DNA of 64,000 nucleotides from Micropterus salmoides (Eukaryota; Chordata; Actinopteri; Centrarchiformes; Centrarchidae), in assembly GCF_014851395.1 (NCBI RefSeq), contig NW_024041150.1, positions 43,399,437 to 43,463,436 of the forward strand, read 5' to 3'. Positions within the stretch are counted from its first letter, which is position 1; each line of letters begins with the position of its first letter. A model generated the notes under the pieces. That model had not been told where the DNA came from. It made no database searches and saw nothing but the letters and a program-made list of their open reading frames with translations. The position numbers were made by a program, and so were the translations under genes. Below are positions 1 through 11,714 of the stretch, piece by piece.

Positions 1-700
1 GACTGCTGGTTCGTTAATGTTCCTGGCAACAACAGTCAATATGGTGGTTGGAGCCACCTGAGGTCTAGTCTGAATTACCAATGTTGGCATCTTCAGCTGA
101 GGCCAAAAATTAACATTTGTTTAGTTTCCTGGGAAGTGATGAAAGGACAGCATCCTAAGTGGGGAATAAGTGGTGTCGCAGACCCCCTCCCCTGTTAAGC
201 AATGGCTTCTCAACCTGGGTGTAAATAGCTGCGTTTTAAACCATCTATCCTCTCTGTTTGAAATGTGCACTTTGTGGTCCTCAAACAATCTCTTTCAGAT
301 GTAAGTAAACTGCTGAGTCTTGACCTGAGGAGGTTGCTTTTCTATGTTGAGCCATGCATTTTTGTAGTGGTTTGTGCATTCCTCACTGCAATGGACCGCA
401 TAAACTAAACTGCTTTCTTGTGTTTGGATGTGCGGTCTTTAGGGTGGACCAGTATCTATCTTAGCGTGTTCTTGGGTTTGAACAAAACACAGGGATGTGA
501 TGGTTGTAGTAAATCCTCCTCCAGTTTCTCTGATACTCCAGACACATATGGAATGACAATATTGTTGCATTTGATTTTCTTTTTCTCATCCCCTGTAGTG
601 TTATTCATCTTCCTGGATCTTGTGGCTGTTTTCAAAACATTTCCGTCCATGGAAACTAATTGATTTTTGTCAACTATGGCGATTATTCGTTGCACCCCTA
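1..700 (-). mobile_element. Penelope-like retroelement 3' fragment (GIY-YIG region)
   Basis: The minus strand carries broken coding sequence. Around 456-690 it reads IPYVSGVSEKL and FKPKNTLR, and around 1-230 it resembles NRGGGLRH..LSPT. Both stretches recall the C-terminal region of teleost Penelope-like reverse transcriptases with a GIY-YIG endonuclease; this is recognition from memory, not a search. Positions 1-300 match 43970-44260 in the same orientation. The fragment abuts the last visible tail exon of receptor gene 1, so it may separate that gene from a terminal exon outside the window. No complete domain remains. Confidence 0.5.
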
Positions 701-739
701 CTGCTGGTTCATGATGGAAACAAATAAGAGCAGCTGTAC

Positions 740-838
740 CTCTCATCCTGTTTGATTTGATGTCTTTGATGGCTATTTGTCCATAACTGACTTCTTCTGT
801 TTCTGTCTCTGCTGAGTCCACTGCAGCTGGATCACTCT
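740..838 (-). other. Gene 1 tail exon 2 with ITIM VSYGQI
   Basis: This 99-nt phase 1 to phase 1 exon lies between a TTTTCCAG acceptor and an AGAG|GTACAG donor, both conserved in genes 2 and 3. It encodes ESDPAAVDSAETETEEVSYG followed by QI, so an ITIM consensus (V-x-Y-x-x-I) is present. The second tyrosine seen in genes 2 and 3 (YSAV) is D here. If the donor is not used, the frame stays open into the neighbouring Penelope-like fragment down to a stop at 456. Confidence 0.65.
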
Positions 839-3800
839 CTGGAAAACAACAGCAAAAATCAGGATACAGCTGAAGACAGATGTGTGAAAGTCCAATAATT
901 AAATTGAAGTACAATTTACATTTTGACAGGTTTTTTTATTTGTTAATACTGCTGCTGCTGAGAAAGTTGAAAACACACCAACACAACACGAGTGAAGGGG
1001 ATTTATCTGAATCGGAAACTTAAAACGCCTCAGGTTCACAACCCTATCTGCCATTAGCTTTTGCCTGTTGTTTGACAATAAACCTCTTAACTTAACCAGT
1101 TTTGTGTCTGGTCTGCTTCTGGATTCTAGCCCAAACTCTGACAATCTCAAAGTCTGAAACTAAAACAGATCCTCACAAAGACATAAGAACAAGAACACAC
1201 AGTCACTGTCCCTGAAAAACAGAATGAATAAAACATTGTCACCTCCGCTGCATATGATTGGCTGCTAGGTGACGTGATATTTTGACAGTGTATGTGATGT
1301 CACCATCCACAACTTCTACTTCAGCAGCTGAATGAACCAAAATGAGCAGAAATTTCAAACATGATCAAGATCATGTGACTCAATCAAAAGCTCCACAAGC
1401 CTGCGCAAGGCTACATCAGAGGCCTTGATGCTCAATTCTGAATTATTTTCAAGATCCGATTCTTTAGTTTGACAGTTCAGATTGCTGTTTAAATGTGGCC
1501 CATATCAGACTCCAATTTGAACTGTCCACAGCCTGAAAGTGACCCACATATGCAGAAGAATAAAACCACGTCACACGCAGCACGCTGTCTTACAGAAGTA
1601 AACAAGGAGCCACAGGGGTTAGCCCCTGTTAGCCCCTACTTACTAACCCTCCCGAAATTTCATGGGAGACTCCTGTATCTCATTTCCCTCTCTCTGTTTA
1701 CTCCCCGGGTCACATCTTTCCCAAATTATGATAAATGTTCACAACTTTGTCCTTTCTGTGACATTTACTGTTTCTGGCGCTGTGCAGGGAATCTGCCCCC
1801 CAAATCTCTCACTCTCTCTCTTGCTCTTGCTCTACTGCGTCCAATCGGATAAGTAGCATGCACGTAACTCAGAAGAGTACTCATGATACGGTGGATTTCA
1901 GGTGTAAAAAAGGGAATTTGTGAGAAGATGATAGCAAGGTAGAGAAGGAAGAGAGCCACATGTATAATAATGGCCTATGTGAAGCTTTTTCGCGGCTCCG
2001 TCATGCAGGGAAACAGCTGCTCTATTGTTTTTTAGACCACTTATGAAAGTGGCCCAAGTCTGAACTGGAAAGATGAGATTCCATGTGACTTGACCTGTTC
2101 ACACTGTCATAAAAAGATCACATCTGAGTCACATATGAACAAAAAAATCGGATTTGGGTCACTTTGGCACCTGCAGTCAGAGATTGTTTTATTAACAACT
2201 GCCATGTAATTTATGAGAATCCTAACTGACGTCTGACTTAGAGAAACTGTTTGTAACATATTATTTTTACTTTCCACAAATTAAGGTTATTGCAGCACAT
2301 GGTTGTAAATAAAATGACTTTTTTTGTTGTCGTTAGTCTGTGTCTAACCTTTAGGTTTCATGTGGATCCATCGTCTCACCAGTAGAACCAGAAGAACCAG
2401 TAGAATCAGAACACAGAAAGATAGAACAGTAGACCACGACACAGAGGGAGGAGGAGAGGAAGAACCATGAGGAGAGGTGGGTAAGGAAGAGGAGGATGAA
2501 CCAGGAGGAGAGGTGGGTGAGAACGAGGAGGAGGAACCAGGAGGAGAGGGGGAAGAAGGAGGACTTGTAGTCATGGGCTTTCCTGAAATGAAGAATAAAA
2601 TATGATTAAATTCACAGAGAACTCAACAAAATGCAGAAACAGAACACACAGAAGTAAATTTGTAATCTTTCTCTACTGTGGTTAATGTAGAGTTAAAAGA
2701 TCATGTATCAAACGGTGGGTTAAACTCTGACAGATTTCACTCTTGTTTCTTTGCAGATTGCAAAGTTAGAAATGTTGTCACATCATGAATCATCTCTGCT
2801 GTCCTGAAACCTGCTGAACTCAATGTAGAAAACAAAACAAGGTCAGTTTGAGAATTATCTTTGAGCTCCTCACCTGTGACAGAGATCCAGCTGGATGGAG
2901 ACTCTCCACGACCGCTGATGTTACACTTGTAGAGGCCTTCATCAGACTTGTTAACATGGTGGATGGTCATGTGACCTGTAGGCTCAGTCCTGATGAGGGA
3001 GCCATCTTTATAGAAACCAGCTGTGAGGTTGGAGGGAGGGGTCTGTGTTTTACAGTGCAGAGTGACATCATGTCCCTCCATCACAGGGAGGACAGGACTC
3101 TGCAGGATCACTGGTCCATCTCAACACAGAGACAAACTACAGCTTATTTCATCATTTACACACAGCTTCATCAACACTAACTCCACAGTCTGATCTTACC
3201 AGGGACAGTGATGTTGATGGTGTTACTGGTTGCTCCCTCTCTGGACTCACACCAGTAAACTCCGCTGTCCCATGGGTTGATGTAGCTCATGTAACAGGAA
3301 GAAATACTAAATATTCCCCAGTCAGGTCCACACTGAGTCCTGGTTTCTCTGGTTGTGTTCCTCCTCAGCGTCCATCCAGCAGAGCTGTCGTCTTCGTCAC
3401 AGCTCAGCATGACAGACATCCAGCGGAAAAGCTGAGAGCTGCTGGGATTTACAGTCAGAGAGGCTGGAGGAAGAGACAGAAAGATGTGGTTAGAGAGATT
3501 ATTTGGGTTTATTTTCTCCACATTCATAATATCCTCACTGTCACTTCTTCACTGCTAAACTGATGACATTGCTTCAGATGCTGAGTTAACCATTAATTAA
3601 AACTCAGATATGAGCTGACATCCATGTTTCGTCCATCCAGCAGAGCTGTCTTTTGCTGGGTGGCGATGGCACAACAGATAAGATAGATACCTTTGGTGTG
3701 ACAGACCTAGATTTGATTCCCACTGTGACCCACCATCATTGTGTCCCTGATCAAGACACTTAACCCATGGTTGCTCCAGAGGAGTGCAGCTTCTTAAGCT

Positions 3801-6800
3801 CTGGCTTCACTCCTGTTCCCCGCTGGATTGTTAAGTCATGTTTACTAGACGCTAATGTCTAGCCAGTTTCTTGCCTTACCAGCCATAAACTTTTTTTTGC
3901 CTTTGCCTATCGCTAATCCTGCTTCCCTGTGCTTAGTGTTGCAGTTCCTGAGTTACCAGAGCTTCACCTTGTTGCTTAATAAATTGTTTAAACCGTCCTG
4001 AACTGTCTGCTTGAATCTGGGTTCAAGAAGAAAATTCCCTGACACTTCTCAGTTTGCTATTTCTTTATTACACAGTCTTTATTGTACTATATATTTATAT
4101 TTCCATGAACTGTTAGCTGTAATCATCAAGATTAAAACAACAAAAGTATTAATAAATATTTCACGTTATGTCTCTAGAACATATGAAGGTTTCACTTTTT
4201 GACATACATTATGAAAAAAAATACTCTTAACTAAAAGAGCGAGTGAGAGGGAAAGAGAGAAAAGGCCAGAAAAACACAAACAGACAGACTGAAATAAAAA
4301 CCCATCAAGCACCTCTCACTTACTCAAAAAGAGAAATGAATATCAAAACCCTCACAAACACAAAGGCTCTCCCCTCCCCGCTTGTGGAGTAGCGACAAGA
4401 AGAGCCTTTAATCTGTCAGTCTGGTTCAGTGCACACAACCACAATCATGAAGACTTCTCACTTGACAGTCTAGAAGACACTCATTGACTTCCTCCACAGC
4501 CACAGAAGGTCACTGTTGAAAGGGCTGGCTGTTCACAGAGTGCTGGATCAAAGCATTTTCATGAAAAGCGTGTGAAAAGTGTGGCAGGAAAAGGTGCACA
4601 AGAAACAGGGATGACCGCAGCCTTGAGAGGATTGTCAAGCAAATTGACAATCAAGAACTTGTGGGAGCTTCACAAGGAGTGGACGGAGACTCAGAGCTTC
4701 AACAGCCACTAGAGACAATGTCAGAAGTGTCTTACCTGGGTTAAGGATAAAAAAAGAACTGCACCGTTGCTCAGTGGTCCAAAGTCCTCTTTTCAGATGA
4801 AAGTAAATTTACCAATTAATTTGGAATTCAAGGTCCAATTCAAGTGGAGAGGCACAGAATCCAAGTCACTTGAAGACCAGTGTGAAGTTTCCACAGTCAG
4901 ATGATGATTTGAAGCGCTGTGTGATCTGCTGGTGTGGGTCCACTGTGTTTTATCAAGTCCAGAGTCAATGCAGCGTCTACCAGGAGGTTTTAGAGCACTT
5001 CATGCTTCCATCTGCTGACAACCTCCATGGAGATGCTGATTTGCTTTTCCAGCAGCACTTGGTACCTGCCTACAGGGACAAAACCACTAGGAAGTGGTTT
5101 GCTGACCATGGTTTCACTGTGCTTGGTTGGCCAGCCAACTCACTCACCCATAGAGAATCTACTGTCAAGAGGAACAACAGACCAACAATACAGACGACCT
5201 GAAGGCTGCTATCAAAGCAACCTCAGCAGTGTAAATCCAGTCCTGACCTCCCAGGAGACCTAACAGGGAGACCTGTTTATTGACATAATTTACCAATCAA
5301 TATTGTAGTGGCGATCGTATCACAAAAATAATTTCACATGAGGGAATTTGAAGTCTTCTACAATGCGTAATGGTGCAAAAAATCAGGTCTGCCATGGCTT
5401 GCAGTTAATGCTTTATTTTATGCAGAATGACCTACAAAACATTGCTGTTTGCATGACTGATGTAAATTGAGCTTGTAAGCATGCAAAAAACAATAAACAC
5501 ATTACTAACGATAGGACATGACAAAATCCATCACGAAAAGCCTACACAAACATGAACACATGCACGGTTGAAAAACTGTTTTCCACTTCTCTGTGGCATC
5601 ATGTGCATCATGTTGTGCAGTTCTGGTTTCTGAACAACATTTTTATAGCAGCAGTTTCCGCTTTGGTTCCAGTCTGCAACACTGCATTCAGTGTTTTATT
5701 GTATGTGTAAAGTGTCTGTTTCCCTCCTCAAACACTGTCCTAAACACTAACTGTTCTATCAGGGAGAGAATAACTTTTCAGCTGTGACAGAAGAAGTTTG
5801 CTCACCTTGGTTTGTTGTGCAGCTCAGCAGTGAGGTCAGAACTAAAGAGAAATCACACTCAGGTTGTGGTTTTACATGGAACAAGACATCTGGACTTTCT
5901 ACAAAACAGAATAACCTGCTTGTGGAGCACAGAAAAACGTGAAGTGAAATATTAGAGAAGGAAATAACAAATTACATTTATTTAAGGACACAGTGTCTTT
6001 TAAATCCTTGCTAGGACAGTAGTGAGCAAAAGCACAAAAGATGTTCAAGAGTAGAAAAGCCATGTAGGCACCAAAGGGTTAAACTCTTTAAAAAAAGCTC
6101 TGCAGCCACTTTGATCACAACGCGTTTCAAGCTTTATGTTAGTGTGATATTCAGTCAAGGCAAACGTGTATGCATGACCCACTTTATGCTTTAAAAGATA
6201 AGAGTCACAAAGGTGCTGCCTTAAGACATCAGATTCAATGTTTAACTGGTTCGTATTTTACAGTACTAATCAGATGTAGAATTAATGTGTTCTTGATCAG
6301 ACAGTAAACAAACACAGTTTTATCATAGACCTTTTGAGGGGTTCTAACCCATGGGCCATCTCAGCTCCCCAAACATTTCTTTTATAAATAATTATTTTTT
6401 CTCTGACATTAGATTAGCACTGTGCTGAACCAGCTGTGTTTTTCCCTCAGAAAGTCAGTTGCTACTAAAATCAGTTGCTACTAAAATCAGTTGCTACTAA
6501 AGTCAGTTGCCATGACGATGGATTTCCATGACCCACTAGGGCTGGGCGATATGGACCAAAAAGTCATATCCTTGTACTGTTAGGCTGAACACCAGTATAT
6601 CTGTGTTTGCGGGTATGTTTTTACTATTGTACTAGCTTGTTTTATTTATACTTCATTCTCCACCATATTTAGGCGTCACTCACTTGCTGAGTCTCCTTTC
6701 CCTTCACTTCTCTTTTCTCCACAAACAACCTAAGGTACCTCTGCTGGTAAACACATCAGTGTGCCTCCTTCTTTCTGTCTCTCTCTCCACGTGTGCTCCA

Positions 6801-9574
6801 TTGATTCTCCATCAGTAGAAAAGGGACAACTTACAGTTTCATATGGCTTTTCTTACATGAAACTGGTTTAAGGTCCATAAATACTGGCATGTTTCTAATG
6901 TTTTATAATGATCTGCGACCGCGTTGGCCGACTAGTCAGCTGCAGCAGAAGGCTGATTGGGTGTCAGTCTGGGCCAAACTAATAGCCTACTTTCAGTTTT
7001 GAGGGGGGATATGTGTGGCCCCTCCCAACTTGCACTGATCGTTGTTTTTGCTGAAAACACAAGACCGAACACTTAACTTAGGGAGACACTTTTAACATCC
7101 TCCCTCCTCTGAGGGCGTAAACACGAGTCTACAGCTCCACACTGCTGTCTGACCCTAACTGGTCCACTGACCCCATAGGGGTCATTTATGCTGGGGACGC
7201 TGGGGACATGTCCCCACCACATTTTGAAATGTCAGATTTTGTCCCCATCACTATTTCAAAGCATTTGTTAAAAATGTTCTGAAAAACAGCTTGCACCAAG
7301 AAATGTTAACTGACAAATGAAAATGCTTTGAGAAAGATTTATTTGCACAATAAGAAAACTTGCAATGCATTATAGTTTTCCCTCATATAGAAAAAGACAT
7401 TTCCACCATAAATTGGGGCAGAAAATGTCTCCAGAATGCAGGAAATTACCAGTTTAATGCTTAAAATCTTCTGGGGGAGGAACCCCAGACCCCCCATACA
7501 TATATTTCAGCATCAAATGTTTAATCTAAACAGTGCTAAAAGTCACGTCTCATGACCCAAATGTATCATCACCCCCCTGATCTGAGCCCTTTTGTCTCCA
7601 CCACTTTTCAACACAAAGTGACGCCCTTGACTGACTCGCTCCGCTGTGCACCAGCTCCTCTCTAGTAGGCCTCTCCACCGATTAGTGAACACATTTGCAA
7701 GGCGTTGCATACATGTTACATTCTCATTAGGGGCTGAGCACCCCTAAAGGTCTGATCCTAGAATCGCCTCTGGTTCACACAGCGAGTCCTGCAGCCTTGG
7801 TGATTTTAGGGAGGAGTATAAAGTCTCTAAGGTGCATATTTCCTCACTACTAAATCCGATTGTGAAGTCTAATTTAACTTTCCACTGCATGCAAAGTGAA
7901 GTTTCTCTCATAAGTGTGTGACTATAATGTCAGAGAATATTCAAGTTTTTTACTTGTATATCAATCTTGGAAATTAAATTCTGTCTCGGATTATTACCCC
8001 TCTTTGCTGGCTCCTTTTTTTTCTATTACAATGGACCTTATGTGCATCTTTAAATCTTAATCATATTACATATAAAGGAGTCCATAAAATACATAGCCTA
8101 CAATAAGAACACTGGGAAGATAATTAGGCTACAAATTTACTCAATGCGATGCCAACAAGCCTCCCTGGCTTTGTCAGCTGCCACAATATTAGATTAATAT
8201 GAACGCGCACCAACTCCAATTAGGTTAACACGGACTCAGCTAACCAACATCTTATCCACTGTCATAGTACCGTTTAACTCCAGTGTAGGCAGTCAGAGTT
8301 TGTCAACCCTGAGTTTTCCTGATAACCCCGAGTTAATGGTGCTTTCCATTTGACATGGGAAGTCGGAATTTCTATGTTCAAAGTTTAAAATCAGATTTCC
8401 CACTTGGGAAGTCGGGAGAACCGCGCTGCCTCGACTTCGTGATCCAAGATGGCTGTCGGGGCATCAGCAGTTAGTGAAAGCTGTAGTTTATTCTGTTTAT
8501 TAGCACTTCTGTGTACTTGTGACTCATATAAATGTTCATCCACAAAGTGCTGTCCAACCGCTGTCTGTGGTCGTGTTGCTACAGTGTTTAGTAGCACAAT
8601 GCGTTTTTTTAATCAACAGGCAAATCAATAGAAGTAAAGTCTATGTGTGGGAAACACTGACTGAACTGTTGTTTTTCTTTTTACAAGCCAGTGCGTGTAA
8701 AAAGACATATCCACATGGAGTCTTTCCTCCTATTATATATAAATGTTTGCCTTTTGGTTAGCAGCACAAAGAGTGAGCAAGAACAAGGTGAGAAAGACCA
8801 AAGTTATAATGAGAAGTCAGCTCCTGTTTTACCCACATTCATTGTATTTACATTATCAGTACTCTGTTTGCAGGGGGTTTAACCAGTTTACAGTGCAGAT
8901 TTTGCAGATTCGAGCTGTTGAAAATGTAATATTCATCTTATCATCCAAAATCAAGTTTTATGTATAATCATGTCTCATTTCTACGTGAATGACTACCACA
9001 CAATTTCTATACTAAACTGTAGCGCTGCTGGCAACAAGCAAGGAACATATTTCAAGTTTTGATCAAATTTGATACAAATTAAAATAAAGTGCAACCATTT
9101 TAGTTTCATTTCCAAACATTTTCTCTTTTGTAGCACGATTAGTGGGAATTATCTTTTTTGGATCAAAATTTTCATTTTCACTAAAAATATTAAATCATGA
9201 CGATGTGACATTTGTTTGGGTCCCTGCAGCACTACAGTACTTCATTATACAGTAATGTTGTTTTGTCATTTTACTTTCAAAAAATGACACCTTCTATGAT
9301 TTGCACTTGGCCATTTTGGGGATTTTGATAGTATTTGGATTGATTGTGCAGCGCTAGTAAATACCCTGTTTTCTCAAACTTTTTATGAAATTTTCTTCAA
9401 CCTGTTATCCTCCTGTTGTTGACGCTATTTGGCTGAATTCAGTCCTTATTCACTCTCAGAAACAACAGAAATGTTTTAGAACTAATCTTTGAGAAACGTG
9501 GAGACAAACACATTAAACACACATTAAGTAGATTTTTACTCACCCAGCAGCCACGGTAAAGATGATTCCTCCAT
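740..9574 (-). CDS. Fc-receptor-like two-Ig-domain receptor, gene 1 (damaged tail)
   Basis: Proposed coding exons, in order: 9574-9544, 5841-5806, 3463-3200 (Ig D1), 3119-2874 (Ig D2), 2582-2349 (stalk and TM), 1327-1243 (tail 1) and 838-740 (tail 2). All have GT-AG borders. The first two exons encode a signal peptide with core SLPWLLVLTSLLSC. D1 has four cysteines, including LSC and VYWC; D2 has LHC and YKC and several NxS/T sites. The TM core is FCVLILLVLLVLLVRR, with no charged residue inside it. Tail 1 is 85 nt against 102 nt in gene 2. Its 3-nt deletion turns ITYSDV into ITYTVK, and a 2-nt deletion shifts the frame so the normal splice meets TGA at about 834-832 (roughly 300 aa). Skipping tail 1 would keep the frame and include the VSYGQI motif of tail 2. 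A terminal exon like that of gene 2 may lie beyond position 1. Inferred role: plasma-membrane leukocyte receptor. Confidence 0.8.
1243..1327 (-). other. Gene 1 tail exon 1 with decayed ITIM
   Basis: The exon is 85 nt, between a TTCAG acceptor and a GGAG|GTGACA donor. Aligned by eye with gene 2 (18928-19029) it lacks 12, 3 and 2 nt. The 3-nt loss changes ITYSDV to ITYTVK, removing the hydrophobic Y+3 residue of an ITIM. The 2-nt loss breaks the phase 1 to phase 1 symmetry. Confidence 0.65.
1460..2180. mobile_element. Non-autonomous DNA element (hAT-like MITE)
   Basis: This lies in the gene 1 intron between the TM and tail exons. The left end (about 1480-1520) and the inverted right end (about 2105-2170) share imperfect terminal similarity around GTGGCCCATATCAGA and AAGTGACCCAAATCCGA, which recalls common teleost hAT MITE ends. 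An internal block (1568-1700) is shared with 26416-26600. No transposase is visible and no target duplication could be fixed. Confidence 0.4.
3655..3815 (+). repeat. tRNA-derived SINE fragment
   Basis: The block GGTGGCGATGGCACAACAG, then a B-box-like GATTTGATTCCCACTGTG, then CATTGTGTCCCTGATCAAGA matches the head and body of a widespread fish tRNA-derived SINE. It lies in gene 1 intron 2. The next 200 bp (3820-4040), ending in an AATAAATTG stretch, resembles the 3' end of another retroelement that I cannot name. Confidence 0.55.
4440..5265 (+). pseudogene. Tc1-like transposase relic
   Basis: An ORF fragment at 4870-5202 reads SVKFPQSDDD, then LLFQQHLVPAYRDKTTRKWF and LGWPANSLTHRE. These are decayed forms of Tc1 transposase segments around the second Asp and the SPDLNPIE motif: QQD has become QQH, and SPDLNPIE has become SLTHRE. 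Upstream DNA (4440-4740) carries the degenerate DNA-binding region with many stops. The catalytic acidic residues are gone, so the copy is dead. It lies in gene 1 intron 2. Confidence 0.6.
5806..5841 (-). other. Gene 1 signal-peptide exon 2 (36 nt)
   Basis: This mini-exon has a CTTTAG acceptor and an AAG|GTGAGC donor. It encodes LTSLLSCTTNQ after a split Val codon and is identical in sequence to the counterparts in gene 2 (22766-22801) and gene 3 (38651-38686). Short symmetrical signal exons of this type are typical of Fc-receptor family genes. Confidence 0.75.
5842..9543. other. Gene 1 intron 1: repeat-rich, no gene seen
   Basis: The intron holds no convincing coding exon. It contains a hAT-type start GGGCTGGGCGATATGG at about 6539, a GGGGACATGTCCCC-rich element at 7180-7640, and a MITE-like block at 8330-8640 around GGGAAGTCGGAATTTC and CTCGACTTCG. 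Its last 500 bp (9060-9400) is paralogous to 24690-24950 and 45500-45740 in the other two genes, with shared CTTGGCC and TGCAGC blocks. Small ORFs here, such as 8449-8631, look like repeat sequence. Confidence 0.5.
6455..6510 (+). repeat. 16-bp tandem repeat, 3.5 copies
   Basis: The unit TCAGTTGCTACTAAAA is repeated three times at 6455-6502, followed by a half unit. Only one or two substitutions separate the units. Confidence 0.9.
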
Positions 9575-9635
9575 TTTAAATCTTGGTCATCTGAGATCAG
9601 CATGTTCTCCAGTGACACCAAGTAAAACCCACCTC

Positions 9636-9645
9636 CTTCCTCTTT
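9636..9645 (-). promoter_or_regulatory. PU.1/ETS-like site upstream of gene 1
   Basis: The minus strand reads AAAGAGGAAG 62-71 bp upstream of the gene 1 ATG, inside a block conserved in all three receptor genes. AAAGAGGAAG matches the purine-rich core bound by PU.1 (Spi1) in TATA-less myeloid promoters such as that of mammalian FCGR1. Binding is inferred. Confidence 0.5.
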
Positions 9646-10049
9646 CTGTATCACTTGTGGTTTTCTCTCACACAAATAGCAGGAAATAGGCTTTATTTTT
9701 AGTCTCAAAGTGAACAAGCATTGAAACCAGCAGGTCTGTGTTATATCTCCTGTTTGTATGGTTACAGTCTTCCTGGACCTCAAAGAGCTTCAGCTATACT
9801 ATTAGATACTGTTAAATAATACTGAATGTTATAATTGTTGCGGACAGCTGTAAAACTGTCCATCCAATAAAACCTAATGAGAGATGGTACAAGAGCGATG
9901 TGATCAAAGTACCTCACAGCTTTTGGTTTAGTTTAACCCTCCTGTTGTGTTACAGGCAAATAATAATAATAATATATAATGAAATAAGGTATATTTCATC
10001 TGATTGATTGAAGGCATCAGGTATTCTCCACAGAGAGCATTTGAATATA

Positions 10050-10215
10050 TATGGGGTGGTGATGGCGAAGTGCATAAGACACATGCCTTTGCCATCCGCC
10101 AATGTGCCCCTGAGCAAGACATTATAGTTGCTCCAGAGGAGTGCAACCTCTGACATATATAGCAATTGTAAGTCGCTTTGGATAAAATCGTCAGCTAAAT
10201 GACTGATGATTTATT
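10050..10215 (+). repeat. tRNA-derived SINE with teleost 3' end
   Basis: The head GGTGGTGATGGCGAAGTG is followed by CCCCTGAGCAAGACA and a tail TGTAAGTCGCTTTGGATAAA then GCTAAATGAC, the common 3' module of teleost SINEs. It is the same family as 3655-3815. Confidence 0.7.
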
Positions 10216-10669
10216 ATTTATTATATAAATTATTGACCACTTCCATTGATTCTTAGAAAATGAATGTGTGAAACAGATGCCACTTACAGCAGACATTAAT
10301 GGGACTATGGTACCAAAATAATTTTAGATGATTGTATCAGGGCTGAACAGATACCAGTCTGTAACACCATTTCCTCTAGTCTAAACTGCAGTCACAAATA
10401 TACATAAATTGTAAAAACACTGTAAAAATGAGACCTTCAGACAAACATATGAGAGTTGATTGAACAAAGTGAAATATCTAAGGAACACTTCTGTAGTTTA
10501 GTGGATGGTGGATTACTGCTACTTAGATTAGTTTAAAGTGTTAAGGTATTAGATGAGAGGGCATGTTCTTTAGTAAACATGTATTTACATTTAGAAAATA
10601 CAAAGACATTTTAGACTCTAAAAGTATATTTTAATGTGGTTTAAAGATGTTTGTCTCAGTTCACATACA

Positions 10670-11110
10670 TGTGTTTACAGAATATTCATCAGTATATTTT
10701 TAAGACCACACCCTCCTCTAGTGCAGCAATGTCACCACCTGGTGGTGCTGTGGGTGGCTTTACAATGGAAGTCCAAGGACAATTAAAATCAAGGTCAAAT
10801 CAAGAGGATGAGAGGTGAAACGACTCAGAGTATCAACTAAGTCCATTCGCCCTTGATTTGAAGTTTCCCTGGAAAACTCTGGATGACTGAGAATCTTCAC
10901 AGACATCTTTACAATGAAGCTGATTCAGTATTATGTTAATGTCCCTGTAGGGCAGCTTGCAGTGGAGACAACTGTCAGCATGGTGGTGCTGTTGTTAACT
11001 TTAACAGCTCCTCCACAAAACACCAAGCTAGAGACAAAGAGAGGAGAAGAAATCCATTCAGATCACAGTGAAACCAAAAGGTAGCTCAGTATAAATGCAG
11101 CAAATATAGT
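10670..11110. other. Upstream block of gene 1 duplicated upstream of gene 3
   Basis: This non-coding block matches 46450-46620 plus 47148-47200 and 47924-48075 upstream of gene 3. Shared anchors are TGTCACCACCTGNTGGTGCT, GACTGAGAATC and AGAAATCCATTCAGATCACA. It marks how far the duplication unit extends past the promoter. It also supplies the pre-insertion state for the TTAA element at 47201-47919. Gene 2 shows no obvious counterpart. Confidence 0.65.
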
Positions 11111-11714
11111 GAGAGCTTCAGCATCATTGATACTGTAAAAAAGAAAGAAAGAAAAAAGTAAAATAAGGAAGTAGACTGTATAGACAACAGAAATTGTTTG
11201 GGTGAACAATAGGAAATGTAATTAAAGGTCAACTGTAGACTGGATTATAAAATTAATCTGGGTTGTCCTTAAAGATTCATAACAGTCTCCCCCGACTTTT
11301 TAACTAACATCATGTCCATAACAGCAGCAAGGAGTGTGGTTTTTACAGAGCTTAGAGCATAGAGCCAAGGCCTAATGTTACTTAACGCCACCGGCTGAAA
11401 TAAAAAAAATAAAGTGAGTAAATCCTGACTTTTTAACAGCGGGTTTACTGCACATTTAGCCTGTTTATGAGAGCAGTATTATAGTTACAAAATGTTGCGT
11501 TAACGCCACTCTCTCCCGATTAGTCCAAGCATCAGTGACAGCAGCTGCTGCAGTTGCTTTCTGTAAGTTTCACGTTGCTGTGCTGCTTCAGCAGATGCTT
11601 CAATAAATCAGATGTAGAATTGTTTGCGGTTGAAAGCTTTTTGCTGGAGTTTACACTAGACGACAATGTTCTTTGCATCTTAGACTGTGACACAATGATG
11701 GCAGTAGCTACTTA

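Noticed and set aside
1160..1220. Possible extra tail exon starting GGACAGTGACTGTG, conserved in all three genes (also about 18850-18900 and 36740-36780)
   Set aside because: It follows a CAG or TAG acceptor, but no convincing donor or conserved reading frame was found, and the phase 1 chain works without it. It is kept as conserved intron sequence.
8449..8761. Small ORFs with Cys-rich peptide
   Set aside because: They lie within a MITE-like repeat inside gene 1 intron 1, with no signal peptide plus splice context and no paralog in genes 2 or 3.
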